Positions 10,501-20,900 of a stretch of 64,000 nucleotides of DNA are shown one piece after another. Positions within the stretch are counted from its first letter, which is position 1, and each line of letters opens with the position of its first letter. Made by a program: the position numbers and the translations under genes. A model generated the notes under the pieces. That model searched no databases. It saw only the letters and a program-made list of their open reading frames with translations, and was not told the DNA's origin. This DNA comes from Blasia pusilla (taxonomy: Eukaryota; Marchantiophyta; Marchantiopsida; Blasiales), in NCBI GenBank assembly GCA_050084515.1, contig CM114271.1, positions 11,594,001 to 11,658,000 on the forward strand, in the 5' to 3' direction.

Positions 10501-10827
10501 TCAAAGTGGTTTGTTTAAAATACTTCGAACTTCTTTGAGGGACGAATTGGTTGGTGGATTCCTACTCCTACCTCCGACTCTCTTAAAACTACCAAAGAAC
10601 ACATAGTACATGTGCTTACAAGGGAAATACCTTTTGCCACTTGTCTCTCTTTGGACAAAGTCATCACATGAACATGTGGGAAAGCAACAGATGTGCACCA
10701 CATACACCCCTCTGACACTTGAATTTACAGTGTTGTTCGTGACCCAATACATCCTTCCTATTTCATTGCCACTCAGGACATCTTTCGTGGCAATGATCTC
10801 CATTTTTGCCTCCCGAGTGCTTTGCAA
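10501..10827 (-). CDS. SWIM-type zinc finger exon of the MULE
   Basis: The reading frame contains the SWIM pattern CxCx(n)CxH: CSCDDF, then a spacer with GKRYF, then PCKHMYYVFF. SWIM fingers sit C-terminal to the catalytic domain in MULE transposases and bind DNA or protein partners. The upstream part (IGRMYWVTNNTVNSSVRGVY) has the beta-strand look expected just before the finger. It ends with a stop at the 10,501 side. The piece at 11,143-10,874 immediately upstream is probably the preceding exon, but its frame is broken. Confidence 0.85.
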   Translation of the reverse strand: MQSTREAKMEIIATKDVLSGNEIGRMYWVTNNTVNSSVRGVYVVHICCFPTCSCDDFVQRETSGKRYFPCKHMYYVFFGSFKRVGGRSRNPPTNSSLKEVRSILNKPL

Positions 10828-11193
10828 TTTGTTTTGCTCTCTCCACCGTTGGCCTACACATCTTTGTTTCTCTTCACCCCATTTCTAGACTCAAACAGAA
10901 ATAATGGATTGAGATCATCCACCTTCTCCGGTACATGTTGACATCAATCTCGGGTTGAATACAAAATGCGAAGGTCTCTGAATGCGAACATGCTCCAAAC
11001 TTCCCCGTCTCACGAGTTTGAAACCGGCACTTGTAAGATTGTCCACCGCCTTGAGTGCGTTCGTACTGCTCATGCAATGGGCCAAATCGTGAGGGTATTC
11101 CCTGGAGCTCCAATGGCAGCGGATAAGACTTCCGAAAGCGCAAGATTCATTTGGGCGAAGATGTACTTCAATTGATCGGTCCTCGTGAAACGA

Positions 11194-11994
11194 TCAAAGG
11201 TTTTGAGTCCCCAAAACCAGGCAATGGTCGTCGATCCCTTGTACGATTCTTAGGAAAGTGCCGCATGCTCTCCTAATGCCATCGATTCTACGCCTGCAGG
11301 TGGGTCCACGCCCAGGGTTGCTCCGAGATATATGCCACCGTTTTAGGTTGCAATCCACCTCCATTACCGGAATCCCATATTGTTGAACCACCCCAGTGAC
11401 ATGATGTTGCGAACTTCCAGCAACGGAGGGCTTTTGAAATAAAACATTCATTGATTTTGGAGAAGTAACTCCATCACGGATTTGGGACGGGTCCGGGGTC
11501 CTCGAATACCTGGGCGGTGTAATTTCCTCATCCAAATCAATCACCGGATTTGTTCCTCGATGTCGCCTCTTCACCGCTCAAGTCAAGATACTTATCTGGT
11601 CTCCACGAGTCTCGTTCGGACTGCTCTACCACCATCTGTATGGGACGTCTTGAAACCCGCCCATGAATATCCCCACCTATGTGTACGTCTTGCTCGAGTG
11701 GAGTTCCAGCTACGCACCGGTTGAAGGCTTCGACATACAATTTTTCATCACCAGATCTCACGGCCATACGACATAGAGCTCGTAGATCGACGACCCTTTT
11801 CCTTTTGTTATGCCTTTTGTGAGGAAGATATGGGATGCTGCAGACTGTAGCATTGCTCTTGCCTGGTCTTGTTGGCATGCCTCCACAAGTGAAATTCGTT
11901 GGCATGCTTGTGACGACCTCCAAGAGGAATGAACACTTTCTGCTCCACTTGTGTTGGGGCAGAGGGCATTTTCATGAACGTTCAATCCCTGCAA
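11194..11994 (-). pseudogene. unassigned MULE coding segment between core and SWIM
   Basis: Overlapping minus-strand frames read RVVDLRALCRMAVRSGDEKL then YVEAFNRCVAG and, after a frame change, NPVIDLDEEITPPRYSRTPD. Basic and acidic composition suggests a C-terminal nuclear tail. It precedes the SWIM exon in transcription order, although such tails usually follow it, so part of this region may be rearranged. Confidence 0.4.
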
Positions 11995-12045
11995 CGACGG
12001 AAATGTTAGAAGGGAACGAAAATAACCCAGGAGTCAAAGAAATAA

Positions 12046-12386
12046 GCAACCTGTCGGAACTAGACGGGTTGCAGGCCCGAGGCATCCCATGAACGACTCT
12101 GCGACCCCTCGGGTCCCGACGTGTTGTAACCTTAAACCCACATGCTGCAACCCGTCGGAACCTGACGGGTTGCAAGGCCGAGGCATCCCATGAACGACTC
12201 TGTGACCGGTCGGGTCCCGAATGGTTGCACACTCGGGACGACACCAGACATCTGGATGCAACCCGTCGGTTTCCGTCGGGTTGCACCCTTGGGCAACTCG
12301 TTGGTTTCCGTCGGGTTGCCCGAGTGTGCAACCCGTCGGTTTCCGTCGGGTTGCACACTCGGGCAACCCGTGGCATCCGACAGCTT
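12046..12386. repeat. palindrome cluster 1, in an intron-like gap of the MULE gene
   Basis: About six members of the GCAACCCGTCGG...CCGACGGGTTGC family lie here. Clear ones are at 12,046-12,072, 12,146-12,174 and 12,258-12,284. Centres vary (AACT, AACC, TTTC, GGCATC). Repeated peptides such as ATRRKPTGC and QPVGFRRVA in every frame are only translations of these palindromes. Confidence 0.85.
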
Positions 12387-12489
12387 GCTTGGTTTCTTGG
12401 GTTTGAAATCCATATAATTCCCACGCTTCTCACCCTGAGCTACAACTTTACAAAAAATTCTCAGCGTGAGCTTGACAAGACAAAATAGT

Positions 12490-13370
12490 GAACTCACCTG
12501 CCGCATGAAGTTTCCCCATTGTCTCATACGTACAGTCCACCAACTCAACCAAGAGCACAACTCTTTGTACTTCCCCTCAATTGCATGCTTCCTCCACCAC
12601 CCATGAAGTTCTTCCTGGCAGTCCATGGCCTGCTTCAAGGTTTTGTTGTCCTTGCATCGTTGGAGTAGAGTGACATGCTCTGTCCTCTTATTCTCCTTGC
12701 TGCAAGATTTGGTGTACCGGGTCACAGACTGTTGCCAATGGAAAGCATCCGACCTTTCCCTCTCCAGTTGAACCTCTCCATCCCATAACACTTCCCGGAT
12801 AGCAATCCACCCAGGTTGTGCATTTTCCGCCATGAACCCATAAATTTCCGGAGGTGGCCTTTTGTTTTCCTTCACCACCTCCAATAAGAGTAACCAGCAC
12901 ATCTTCAAACTGCCAACGTCTTCTGCCTTTACTTCACACACAAATATAGTTTTGAGTCCCTTCTCCACATGGTCATAAACGTGAGCACCCATCGTCAACC
13001 ATCCGTTCAGCACTCTATAGCAAATATCAAAGTTGACCCAGCTCCCGTAAAAATCTTCTCCTTCCCTCATTCGATCTATAAGATCGAGGCCACTCGAGGG
13101 ACCTGTGGTTGACATTTTGAAGACATAGGCCCTGGATCCCTCGCCTCCTTGGCCCATGAACTGCCATCTCTGAATGAATGGAAATCTGGAGTTGGCCTTG
13201 ATTCTGGCGATGGCATCCATTTCGGCCGTCTTTCCATCCGTAACTCGATCGTCGACGCAAACAAATTCGGAAGCATTCAGGATCAGCGAGAAATGCGAGA
13301 TTTTCCCAGAGTTGTTTCTCCTCAACCGCCGTGATCTCGCCCTGTCCAGGGATTCCAAGCAATTGTTCAC
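12490..13370 (-). CDS. MULE transposase core (PF10551-like DDE region)
   Basis: The frame contains LTMGAHVYDHVEKGLKTIFV then CEVKAEDVGSLKMCWLLLLE, followed by FMAENAQPGWIAIREVLWDG and FHWQQSVTRYTK. These correspond to the MULE pattern: a block ending near the first catalytic aspartate, the E-F-K-AED-S box, F-M-x-D-NA-x-x-x-x-A-I-R, and the C/H-rich FHW box. In place of the usual second aspartate (FMADNA) the element reads FMAENA, which may make it inactive. A Trp-rich end (EELHGWWRKH, LCSWLSWWTVRMRQWGNFM) follows. The start is arbitrary; the true protein continues upstream through a frame change near 13,290. Confidence 0.75.
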
Positions 13371-13656
13371 AAATTTGTGATGCCGTTGTGAGCTTGATCA
13401 CCCCGGGCTTTGAACCCGGAGAGTTTCTGAAGACCTCGGCTACTTTCTTGGCCACATCCTCCTTGATGTGTCTTTGAATTGCATCGGTCACAGGATGAGT
13501 GTGGGAGCCAACATGAACTGCCAGCCTTGTATACTCTGACGTGGAGCCCAAGTCATGGACAATGAAAAATATGTATGCAAGACACGCTCCAATGCAGAAG
13601 GGCGACGCTTGACAATGAGGACATCGATGGCCTCCCGGCGGTATTGTGGCACCCAC
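13285..13656 (-). CDS. MULE N-terminal region, second part (broken frame)
   Basis: The frame runs RCPHCQASPFCIGACLAYIF, then the S-E-Y-TRLAVHVGSHTHPV box. An H-x-G-x-H-x-HPV motif preceded by clustered cysteines is the FLYWCH/WRKY-GCM1-like zinc-binding region that lies N-terminal to MULE catalytic cores. It joins the exon upstream across about 50 bases and changes frame into the core near 13,290. Confidence 0.6.
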
Positions 13657-13704
13657 CTCGTATGGAGTTTCTGCATTCTTGGGGGGGAATTGCGACGTAT
13701 TGAC

Positions 13705-14475
13705 TCACCCGTTGCGCTCTAGATACGGGCATGCTGGACTTCTACACTCCAAGGCTCCCACGCATTGGCGGCGGGAGACAATCCAAGGACCATCTGGGAT
13801 GGAAGCACTGGTCCGTTGAAGCCTGCACCATCGATGACAATCAGACTTTCTGTCCATACCCTTCAGGCGTCCTCCATCCTTCTTTTGAGCAAGAGCAGCA
13901 AGTGGAGGCAACTCAAAAATGCAATTACCATCGTACGTGGGCGGCACCTCGTCGACAAGAATGTGCTTGAACATTTTCAAGGGCAGAGACGAAAGCAAAC
14001 TATTGCCTGATACTCGCAAGAGGAACGAGTAGGCGGACACAGGGCCCGATTGGTGTCCGACAGATCCGCTGAGGTTGATAACATCCGGGATCTCTTCAGG
14101 AAGAACAACGTTGTTACGAGTGTGCAAAGTTGGAGTCGAAGCCGGATCTGCAGAGCTTGGAGTTGCAAACGTAGAGCTCGGAGCACTAGGAAATTCTAGA
14201 CCGTCTATTTGGGAAACAAACGAATTCAGGGGCAGGCCGTAAACTCTGTATTGACCATTTGCAACAGGTAGGAGATTCCATACTTTACGGTCTGAGGTCA
14301 CTGGCTGGACCGTCTCACCTATTATGTCTTCCGTACCTTCCATCCTAACATCTTTGGATACAAAGATGGTTCCAATTTGAAGAAGAGATCGAACAGACAG
14401 AAAATTTTCATCCACTACTACGAAAGACTCACGAGCTTGGGGTCGAATGATTTCTGATTGAGGAAGGGCCGCCAA
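13705..14475 (-). CDS. MULE N-terminal exon
   Basis: A 256-residue open frame runs from the Met at 14,475 (MAALPQSEIIRPQARESFVV). The first 200 residues are low-complexity (SAPSSTFATPSS and similar) and unrecognised. The end has DGNCIFELPPLAALAQ, then CHRWCRL, and a Cys pair pattern (QCVGALECRSPACPYLERNG) that continues into the finger of the next segment. It is transcribed away from the gene starting at 15.8 kb, with the interval holding palindromes. Confidence 0.55.
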   Translation of the reverse strand: MAALPQSEIIRPQARESFVVVDENFLSVRSLLQIGTIFVSKDVRMEGTEDIIGETVQPVTSDRKVWNLLPVANGQYRVYGLPLNSFVSQIDGLEFPSAPSSTFATPSSADPASTPTLHTRNNVVLPEEIPDVINLSGSVGHQSGPVSAYSFLLRVSGNSLLSSLPLKMFKHILVDEVPPTYDGNCIFELPPLAALAQKKDGGRLKGMDRKSDCHRWCRLQRTSASIPDGPWIVSRRQCVGALECRSPACPYLERNG

Positions 14476-14749
14476 GTGAGCTTAACATAATTATCCATTC
14501 CAAGAAGATTCCTACGGGAGGAGACTGAGAATGAGAATGAGAATGAGAATATTTAATTTATAGTGAATAGGAAACAGATACTCCTGACAGATTTTTACTG
14601 ACAAGATGAATTCGGTGGGGGAGATTGTCTGACACAATGGATCCAATTTTGTAACACATTCAATTGTGTTGCAATATGTTACCGGATTTGGGAAGAAGAG
14701 GGTTGCGCATCACTTGGAACCCATCGGAGTCCTGGTAACTCAGAAATTA

Positions 14750-15440
14750 CCCGAAGCTTACCGAAGCCTGCAACACGTCGGCATCGGACGGGTTGCAAGC
14801 TTCTGCTAAACATTGTCGAAGCGAGCAACCCGTCGCTCTCCGACGACTTGCTGGGATACCGCTCCTTCTTGCTTGAAGATGCCGGAGGCGTGCAAACCGT
14901 CTGTTCCCGACGAGTTCCACGGGTGCCTCGCCTTTTAGCCCAAAGACGGCGAGGCGTGCAACCCGTCGCCGTCCAACGGGTTGCGCAAGGGCGTCGCCTT
15001 GTGGTGCAGCCAGCCAGACTCCGACGACTTGCACGGGAAGCCATCGTTCCTAACCCTTGATGAGGGAAGCGCACCCAACAGCTCTCGACGGATTGCCCAA
15101 AATACGTCCCGTTCCCGTCCCAAACATGGCGGAGGCGCGCAACATGTCGGTCTCCGACGGCTTGCGCGGGTACCTCGCGTTGTTTTCCGAAGACCACGGA
15201 GGCGCTCAACCCGTCGGTCTTCGACGGGTTGCTCGCGCACATGGCGATGTTCGCAGGATGGCGGAGGCGCGCAACATGTCGGTCTCCGACGGGTTGCGCG
15301 GGTACCTCGCGTTCTTTTCCGAAGACGACGGAGGCGCTCAACCCGTCGGTCTCCGACGGGTTGCTCTCGCACGTGGCGACGTACCCAGGATGGTGGAGCC
15401 GCGCAACTTGTCGGACTCCGACGGGTTGCAATTTTTCACG
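14750..15440. repeat. palindrome cluster 2, shared upstream region of two divergent genes
   Basis: At least ten members of the GCAACCCGTCGG family occur, in GC-rich context, most with the centre TCTCCGAC or TCTTCGAC. The cluster occupies the interval between the divergent starts at 14,475 (minus) and 15,803 (plus) and ends about 80 bases before a TATA box. Confidence 0.85.
15125..15390. repeat. tandem duplication of a 133-bp unit containing two palindromes
   Basis: Units start at 15,125 and 15,258 with ATGGCGGAGGCGCGCAAC. Each includes one palindrome with a left half GCAACATGTCGG and one with CAACCCGTCGG, linked by TACCTCGCGTT and TTTTCCGAAGAC. Few differences separate the units, so the duplication is recent. 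Confidence 0.85.
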
Positions 15441-15518
15441 TCCGGACTTCCGTAACATTTGGCACGTCGCCGTCGAAAGGACGACGGGACCCAACGGTCA
15501 GCCCAACGGCTAGAAAAG

Positions 15519-15526
15519 TATAAATA
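15519..15526 (+). promoter_or_regulatory. TATA box of the 15.8-kb gene
   Basis: TATAAATA followed by GGGC, about 280 bases upstream of the first ATG of a long open frame. It lies directly downstream of palindrome cluster 2. The position is that of a plant class II core promoter; transcription has not been shown. Confidence 0.6.
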
Positions 15527-15802
15527 GGGCAGAAATCGCTCATTTCCGGTTTCTCATTTTGCAATCTTCATTCCTCACTCCTCACTCTCCGCGCAAGCAG
15601 CCTGATCGATATCTGAAGGGGCATTTCACGCGGCGACACATCGCGAGTCGATAGGAGGGAACGAGAGCGAGACGGTTCGACCGAGCAATATGGGGACGAT
15701 TCGAGCTAACCATCAAGGCGAGACGAGCTCCCATCTCGACATCAGCAAGGCGACTGATCAAGGGATTTGTCATGGACATAGGTGGAGGCATTTCCGGCAA
15801 AA

Positions 15803-16432
15803 ATGACGAGGAAAAAAACACAAGCCAACAAGTCTGGGAGCTTCACTCCCAAGTCCATTAGGACTCCTGCATCAGCTTCTCCTGGGCCTCGTTCGGCAAA
15901 TGAAATTAGGCAGCAAGAAATCGAGGATCGGGAAAGGGAAGCGGAGATGCACAACCAAGTGCTTCTGGCGAGACGTGTTCAAGCGGCGCTGGATAAACAT
16001 AACGAAGAGGCCGAGACGTCGCAGGCCTTGAAGAAAAGGATCGCCGACGAAAAGAGAGAAAAGAAGCGTCTAGACGCGTCGGTGAGGAGGGCAAAATTGG
16101 CTAAAGCGAGGCGGGAAAAAGCGATAGCCATTGACGATAGCCCAGCCCGTCCAACCGCAAGTGTTGAGATGTGGGAAATGTCCCCCACGAATTCCGGGGA
16201 CACAATCAACATAGTGGAAACAACACCAGTTCAAATTGATGACGACGAGGTCATGAGGACCGCCAGCGTGGAGATGGTGGACATGGCCAAAGAAGCCGGA
16301 GAGCGGTCATTCTCGACTCCAAGCCCGGCGGAGGACATTGACCTCTATCGAATCAACGAGTTCCCAGTCGATTTTCCAGCCCCTGTCTCAGACAAGTTAG
16401 CTGGTCAAGAAACCGACTCCATTTTCGAGCGG
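15803..16432 (+). CDS. exon 1 of an unrecognised coiled-coil protein
   Basis: An open frame begins MTRKKTQANKSGSFTPKSIR. Residues of about 35-115 are a strongly charged coiled coil (EIEDREREAEMHNQVLLARR, ADEKREKKRLDASVRRAKLA). They are followed by a paired motif TASVEMWEM and TASVEMVDM and an acidic Ser/Pro segment. It ends at a good splice donor (GAGCGG then GTAAGAG). The basic N-terminus suggests a nuclear protein. I do not recognise the family. Divergent arrangement with the MULE transposase and the shared palindromes suggest it may be a second gene of the same element. Confidence 0.6.
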
Positions 16433-16499
16433 GTAAGAGAGGTTCTGGGTTTTTTTAATTATGTGAATTGCAATTCATTGGGATTTCAGTGTAGCTTAT

Positions 16500-16990
16500 T
16501 CCTCTTGTCCTGGTTCGACGGTGGTAAAGCAGATGGCACTCATGGAGGGCCACAACGCCCGAGGATTCCACTCTGCCGACAGGACAATGGAATACGTCCC
16601 GCGAAATCTGATCCGGCGAGGACATCGCAAAGCTAAAACAATCGCGGCGACAAAGATCCCACGTGGGACGGACTTTCCTCCCTTCTATGTTCAGCCTTAC
16701 GACGAGCATGGAACCCAAGCTCAGTTATCGAGGAGGACTTGGAAAATCTCGACACATCTCGGAGGATGCGAGACCAGGACTTGAAGGCAAGTTGAGGGCA
16801 CGGAATTCAGCTGGATGAGGAATCGCATTTCTTCATCTCTGGGGATGGAAATCACAGTTCATGGCGTGGACCAAGTTTGCGGAGAAGCGCCACAACTCAT
16901 TGAGGCACATTTTGCGTGAAGGCGGTGGTCCTTCACCCATACCCTCATCACATGGCGACGGTGGAGATGGCAATGCATGCCATGAACACG
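16500..16990 (+). CDS. exon 2 region of the same unrecognised gene (frame broken)
   Basis: After a T-rich tract and CAG acceptor-like site the frame reads MALMEGHNARGFHSADRTME, YVPRNLIRRGHRKAKTIAAT and then, after a shift, FAEKRHNSLRHILREGGGPS. A donor-like CACGTGAGTAT at about 16,987 ends the segment just before palindrome cluster 3. Single-base frame changes imply decay. Confidence 0.45.
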
Positions 16991-16994
16991 TGAG

Positions 16995-17965
16995 TATCTT
17001 TAACATTTTCGCAACTCGTCGGACTCCGGACGAGTTGCTCGATTGATGAATGGGTTAGGTTTTTTAGCGAAAGCAACTCGTCGGACTCCGACGGGTTGCT
17101 AGATTGCACGCTTTTCCGGATGTTTTTTTAAGATTGCAACTCGTCGGACTCCGACGACTTGTTTGATGGAACATAGATTTAACTAGTTTTTGGCCCAAAG
17201 CAAACCGCCGAGTCGGACGGGTTGCTCGACAAAGTCGCATTGTGAGGATGTTTTTGAAGAGTCAACTCGTCGGACTCGAGCGACTTGTTTGATTGAACAT
17301 AGATTTAAGTAGTTTTGGCCCAAAGCAAACCGTGAGTCCGGCGGGTTGCTCGATAGGTCGCCTTGTGAGGTTGTTTTTAAGAATGCAACTTGTCGGACTC
17401 GACGAGTTGCTCGAGGATCGCAGGTTTAGAAGGTTTTGCCCCAAAGCAACCCGCCGAGTCCGACGAGTTGCTTGCCTCAAACGCTTTTGGCGAAATCAAC
17501 CCGCGGACTCCGGACGGGTTGATATGGGGAAAAATAGTTGAGGCAAGCAACCCGTCGGACTCGGACGACGGGTTGCTTTGGGGAAAAACCTTCTAAACCT
17601 GCAGATCCTCGAGCAACTCGTCGAGTCCGACGAAGTTGCATTCTTAAAAAACTCACAAGGCGTTAATCAGCAACCCGCCGGACTCACGGTTTGCTTTGGG
17701 CCAAAAACTAGTTAAATCTATGTTCAATCAAACAAGTCGTCGGAGTCCGACGAGTTGCAATCTTAAAAAAACATCCGAGAAAGCGTGCAGTCCAGCAACC
17801 CATCGGAGTCCGACAAGTTGCTTACCTGGCATTAGCAAATGTGAATGCAAACCGTCGGACTCCGATGGGTTGCATCATTTAGCTTGTTGCTAGAATCCGA
17901 CCCTGATCTGTGACGACCCGTCGGAGTCCGAAGGGTTGCAAGAACCCATGTAACTTCCTGACGGG
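16995..17965. repeat. palindrome cluster 3, nested in a large inverted repeat (intron)
   Basis: About 17 small palindromes occur at 50-70-bp spacing, mostly with the half-site GCAACTCGTCGG or GCAACCCGTCGG and centre ACTC. Between 17,072 and 17,822 the spacers are also inverted copies of each other. The left arm carries CGCTTTTCCGGATGTTTTTT, GAACATAGATTTAACTAG and GGTTTAGAAGGTTTTGCCCC; the right arm carries their complements in reverse order. The centre is a palindrome at 17,496-17,522. The left arm is longer because one block of about 130 bases is duplicated. The element lies between donor-like (16,987) and acceptor-like (GTGCAG at 17,978) sites. Confidence 0.85.
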
Positions 17966-17979
17966 TTGAGTTTGGATGT

Positions 17980-20900
17980 GCAGGATTGTATCAGAGGGGA
18001 ATGTCACCCACCATTGGATCCAGGACTGCGATCGGGTGAGGAAGGTGCTTACGACGACCGGGAGAGTCTGAGGGGTTCTTGGGCGATGCCCTCGTCAATC
18101 AGATGCTTGCAAAGGGTGCTTAGATTAAGAAGAAAACTTGGGCAAACAAGTTTATTTCTCAAGATGCAGCCGTAACCATCCTTTGATGGTCGAAGATACA
18201 GGCCGCGAAGAAAAGCGCTGCATTGGAGCTGGAGCGGAGGGAGAAGGTATCTGCGTCTGGCGCGCTAAATTCATCAGCTGCCAGATCTGCTGCAACAAAA
18301 TACACGGCGAGCAAGATGCGGCGATACATCAAGCATTCTCAACCCCGATCTTGGTCCGGAGTTCTACAAGGAGCTCAAGGCGATTATCAAGCGTCGGCCG
18401 AAGAGGGATGAAGATCCGCATGGTCCGATTGGGAGAAAGTGTCGCCAGATCGCGTGCATCGTTTTGCGTTATCCGGGATTAGCGATTCAGGAGGATACGA
18501 TCGATGAAAATCGATCTCGAGGGCTCAGAGGCCAGAAGAGGGCGGCACACCATCCTCCGGGTGTGTCCGATCCAATGATCTCGCATTGGCTACGCGAATG
18601 GTCGTTCTGGGACGCGTTGCGGGTAATCGGGAAGTCCGCGGCCGACCGGCAAGCCGGAGCTCGGAAGATTAGAGCCCATTCGGCCGGAAGCAAACCTTGA
18701 AAGTTCCGAGATTACGAGGTTTGGCTCGACGACATCCGGGACAAGCCAACCAAGAACCCTGGATTCAAGACCATGTTCAAGGTTTGCGTCCTCCCTCAGG
18801 CAGAGCTTGACGAAGAAGTAGAGGGTAACAAACGGGATCAAGCGAAGAAGAAGCGAGATCTACAGGAGCAGACGGCCGATAATGTTCGACTAAAAGCTGC
18901 CCAACGGATGGTATTCATGTACCTCGTCCAGTGTAAGAACGCACGTACGTGGGGAAAATTACCGGTAGCCTTGAAATTGTGGGCATCACCGCCGGATGCA
19001 GAGACATTCTCCATGTACGACGTGGAGATGGGTCAGCACATGTCGGATTGGGAGGTGGAGAATTGCCCCATTTGGCTCGACTTCAACAACCCTGAAGACA
19101 TCACGGATAAGGACTTACGAGTGCCTCATGATGATGCAAAGGGCTGAGGATAAGACGACATCCCCAATTCGTCCCGGCCTGAAGACTTCTTGGAGGAGAT
19201 GAAGAGTAGGCCCACGAGGCAGTGAGTTGGCTTCCAAGGTCCGGATAGCCAAAGACAAATCCACAGCGGGTCTCAAAGGCAAGGCGAGGGAGGGAAAATT
19301 CAGAGGCCGAGACTTCCCAAAGAGAGCCTAAAGATGAGAGGCCGAGGCGGAATCGTCGGACGAGCGAGGGAGAGAGGGTCGGACCAGGTCCTCGGCGAAG
19401 AAAACGCCACCAGAATCTGAGGTCATAGAAACCCCGACAAGCCGTCCCCATACTAGGGAGAAGCGGAAGCGAGAGGTGCCCGGGTTGTCCCAAGGAGAAT
19501 ACAGCCCATCATCCTTGGGAAGACACAGACAAACAACGACCGGACAAGCGTGCTCCTTGTTCACCTCTTTCTTGGATGAGAGCGACTTCAATTCTCAGCG
19601 TTGACAACTGCCATCGAAAAATTGACAACGCTGGGACGGAAGCTCCAACGAAACGGGCACGCTGCCTGGACGGTGAATGGAGTGGTCGAAGAGGTTGCGA
19701 TGGATCTCTTGATCGCCGATCTGCCCTCGGGGTTGCGACTTTGGGGCGAAAATCCGGCGGACGAGGTACCTGAGTGGAATCTGCCGCTCACTTATGACCA
19801 GATTGCACTTTTGTTCTCTTTGCGCACGCCTATCCGAGTGACAGGGGCTGCTTCTTGGTGTTGACTGGAGGGAGCAAGGAAGAGCTCTTCAACCTCCAGT
19901 GCGTCAAGAGGTCGCTAAAGTGGAGGACGGCACAATCGTGGATCATCAAAAACGAGTACCCACTCCGATCCGCGACGAGTCAGATTCGGGTAAGGCTCAA
20001 TTCCTGTACAATAATTTCAATTATCTTATAATGATGTGTAGAATGAGAGTCAATCTGGGTTTTTTTTGTCCGTGAGCAACCCGTCGGAAGGCGACGGGTT
20101 GCTGGCTTAGAGCAGCCCATGCTCGGCTGAGAGCAACCCGTCGGTTTCCGACGGGTTGCATCTTTCCCACATACACAGGGAAAACCGCGGTGTACCTGCA
20201 ACCCGTCGGAACCCGACGGGTTGCAGTTGATTTTGGTTTTTGGATGCAACCCGTCTAATAGCGACGGGTTGCTATCAGACGGGTTGCTCTCAGGCGAGCA
20301 TGGGCTGGTCTAGGCCAGCAACCCGTCGCCTTCCGACGGGTTGCATCCGAAAACCAAAATCAACTTGGAAAACCCAAAAGCAACTGCAACCCGTCGGGTT
20401 CCGACGGGTTGGTCCGGGACAAAACAACCCGTCGGACTCCGACAGGTTGATCCAAAGTCAGTTATTGAAAATCTTCTCAAGGCGACTTCTTTAGTTTCTG
20501 ACATTGTTTCGTCTTTGATTCTGGATGGACCACTCCTACGTGTCGCCGTTCGCCCGAGCACAATTTCCAGGTGTTCAAGATCCAGGATCCTGTGGATCCA
20601 TGCTCAGATGGGTACAGCTTAGATAGTTTGTACAATTCCCCCCCGGGAATTTACATGCAAGATAGTACCCCGCAGGAGGAAGGAAAAGTCGTCGCCACCA
20701 CGATGCAACGCTCATCGAGCTCTGCTCAAGGCCGGGTGACTTGGTGTTCGACTTAGTGGGCCTTTCGGGGCGAGTATCGAGGCGCTGGCGAGTGGCGGGA
20801 ACATTCTCGCCTCGAGGGAAGACAGAATCGTTTGACCTTTGCAAGGAGGCAAAGGCGAATCGAAAGGCTCGTTGGGGCGTACAACTCTCCACGAAGCCGA

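Larger units (their letters stand above)
10501..14475 (-). mobile_element. Mutator-like (MULE) transposon coding region
   Basis: On the minus strand are, in order: an N-terminal region ending in a cysteine-rich finger (14.48-13.71 kb), a second part (13.66-13.29 kb), a MULE-type transposase core (13.37-12.49 kb), a 12.0-11.2 kb region of unknown role, and a SWIM zinc finger (10.83-10.50 kb). The association of this core with a SWIM finger is a MULE hallmark. The gene is interrupted by frame changes and by an intron-like interval packed with palindromes (12.05-12.39 kb). It is markedly more GC-rich than the CACTA element beside it. Terminal inverted repeats were not found. Confidence 0.7.

Noticed and set aside
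12034-12488. Several overlapping open frames with repeated peptides such as ATRRKPTGC and QPVGFRRVA (also at 14.7-15.5, 17.2-17.9 and 20.0-20.5 kb)
   Set aside because: The peptides are the palindrome family read in different frames and strands; no start, codon bias or domain supports a protein.
16995-17965. CRISPR-like regular array
   Set aside because: Units are dyads at 50-70-bp spacing, but the spacers are inverted copies of each other, units vary, no cas genes are present and the context is plant nuclear DNA.
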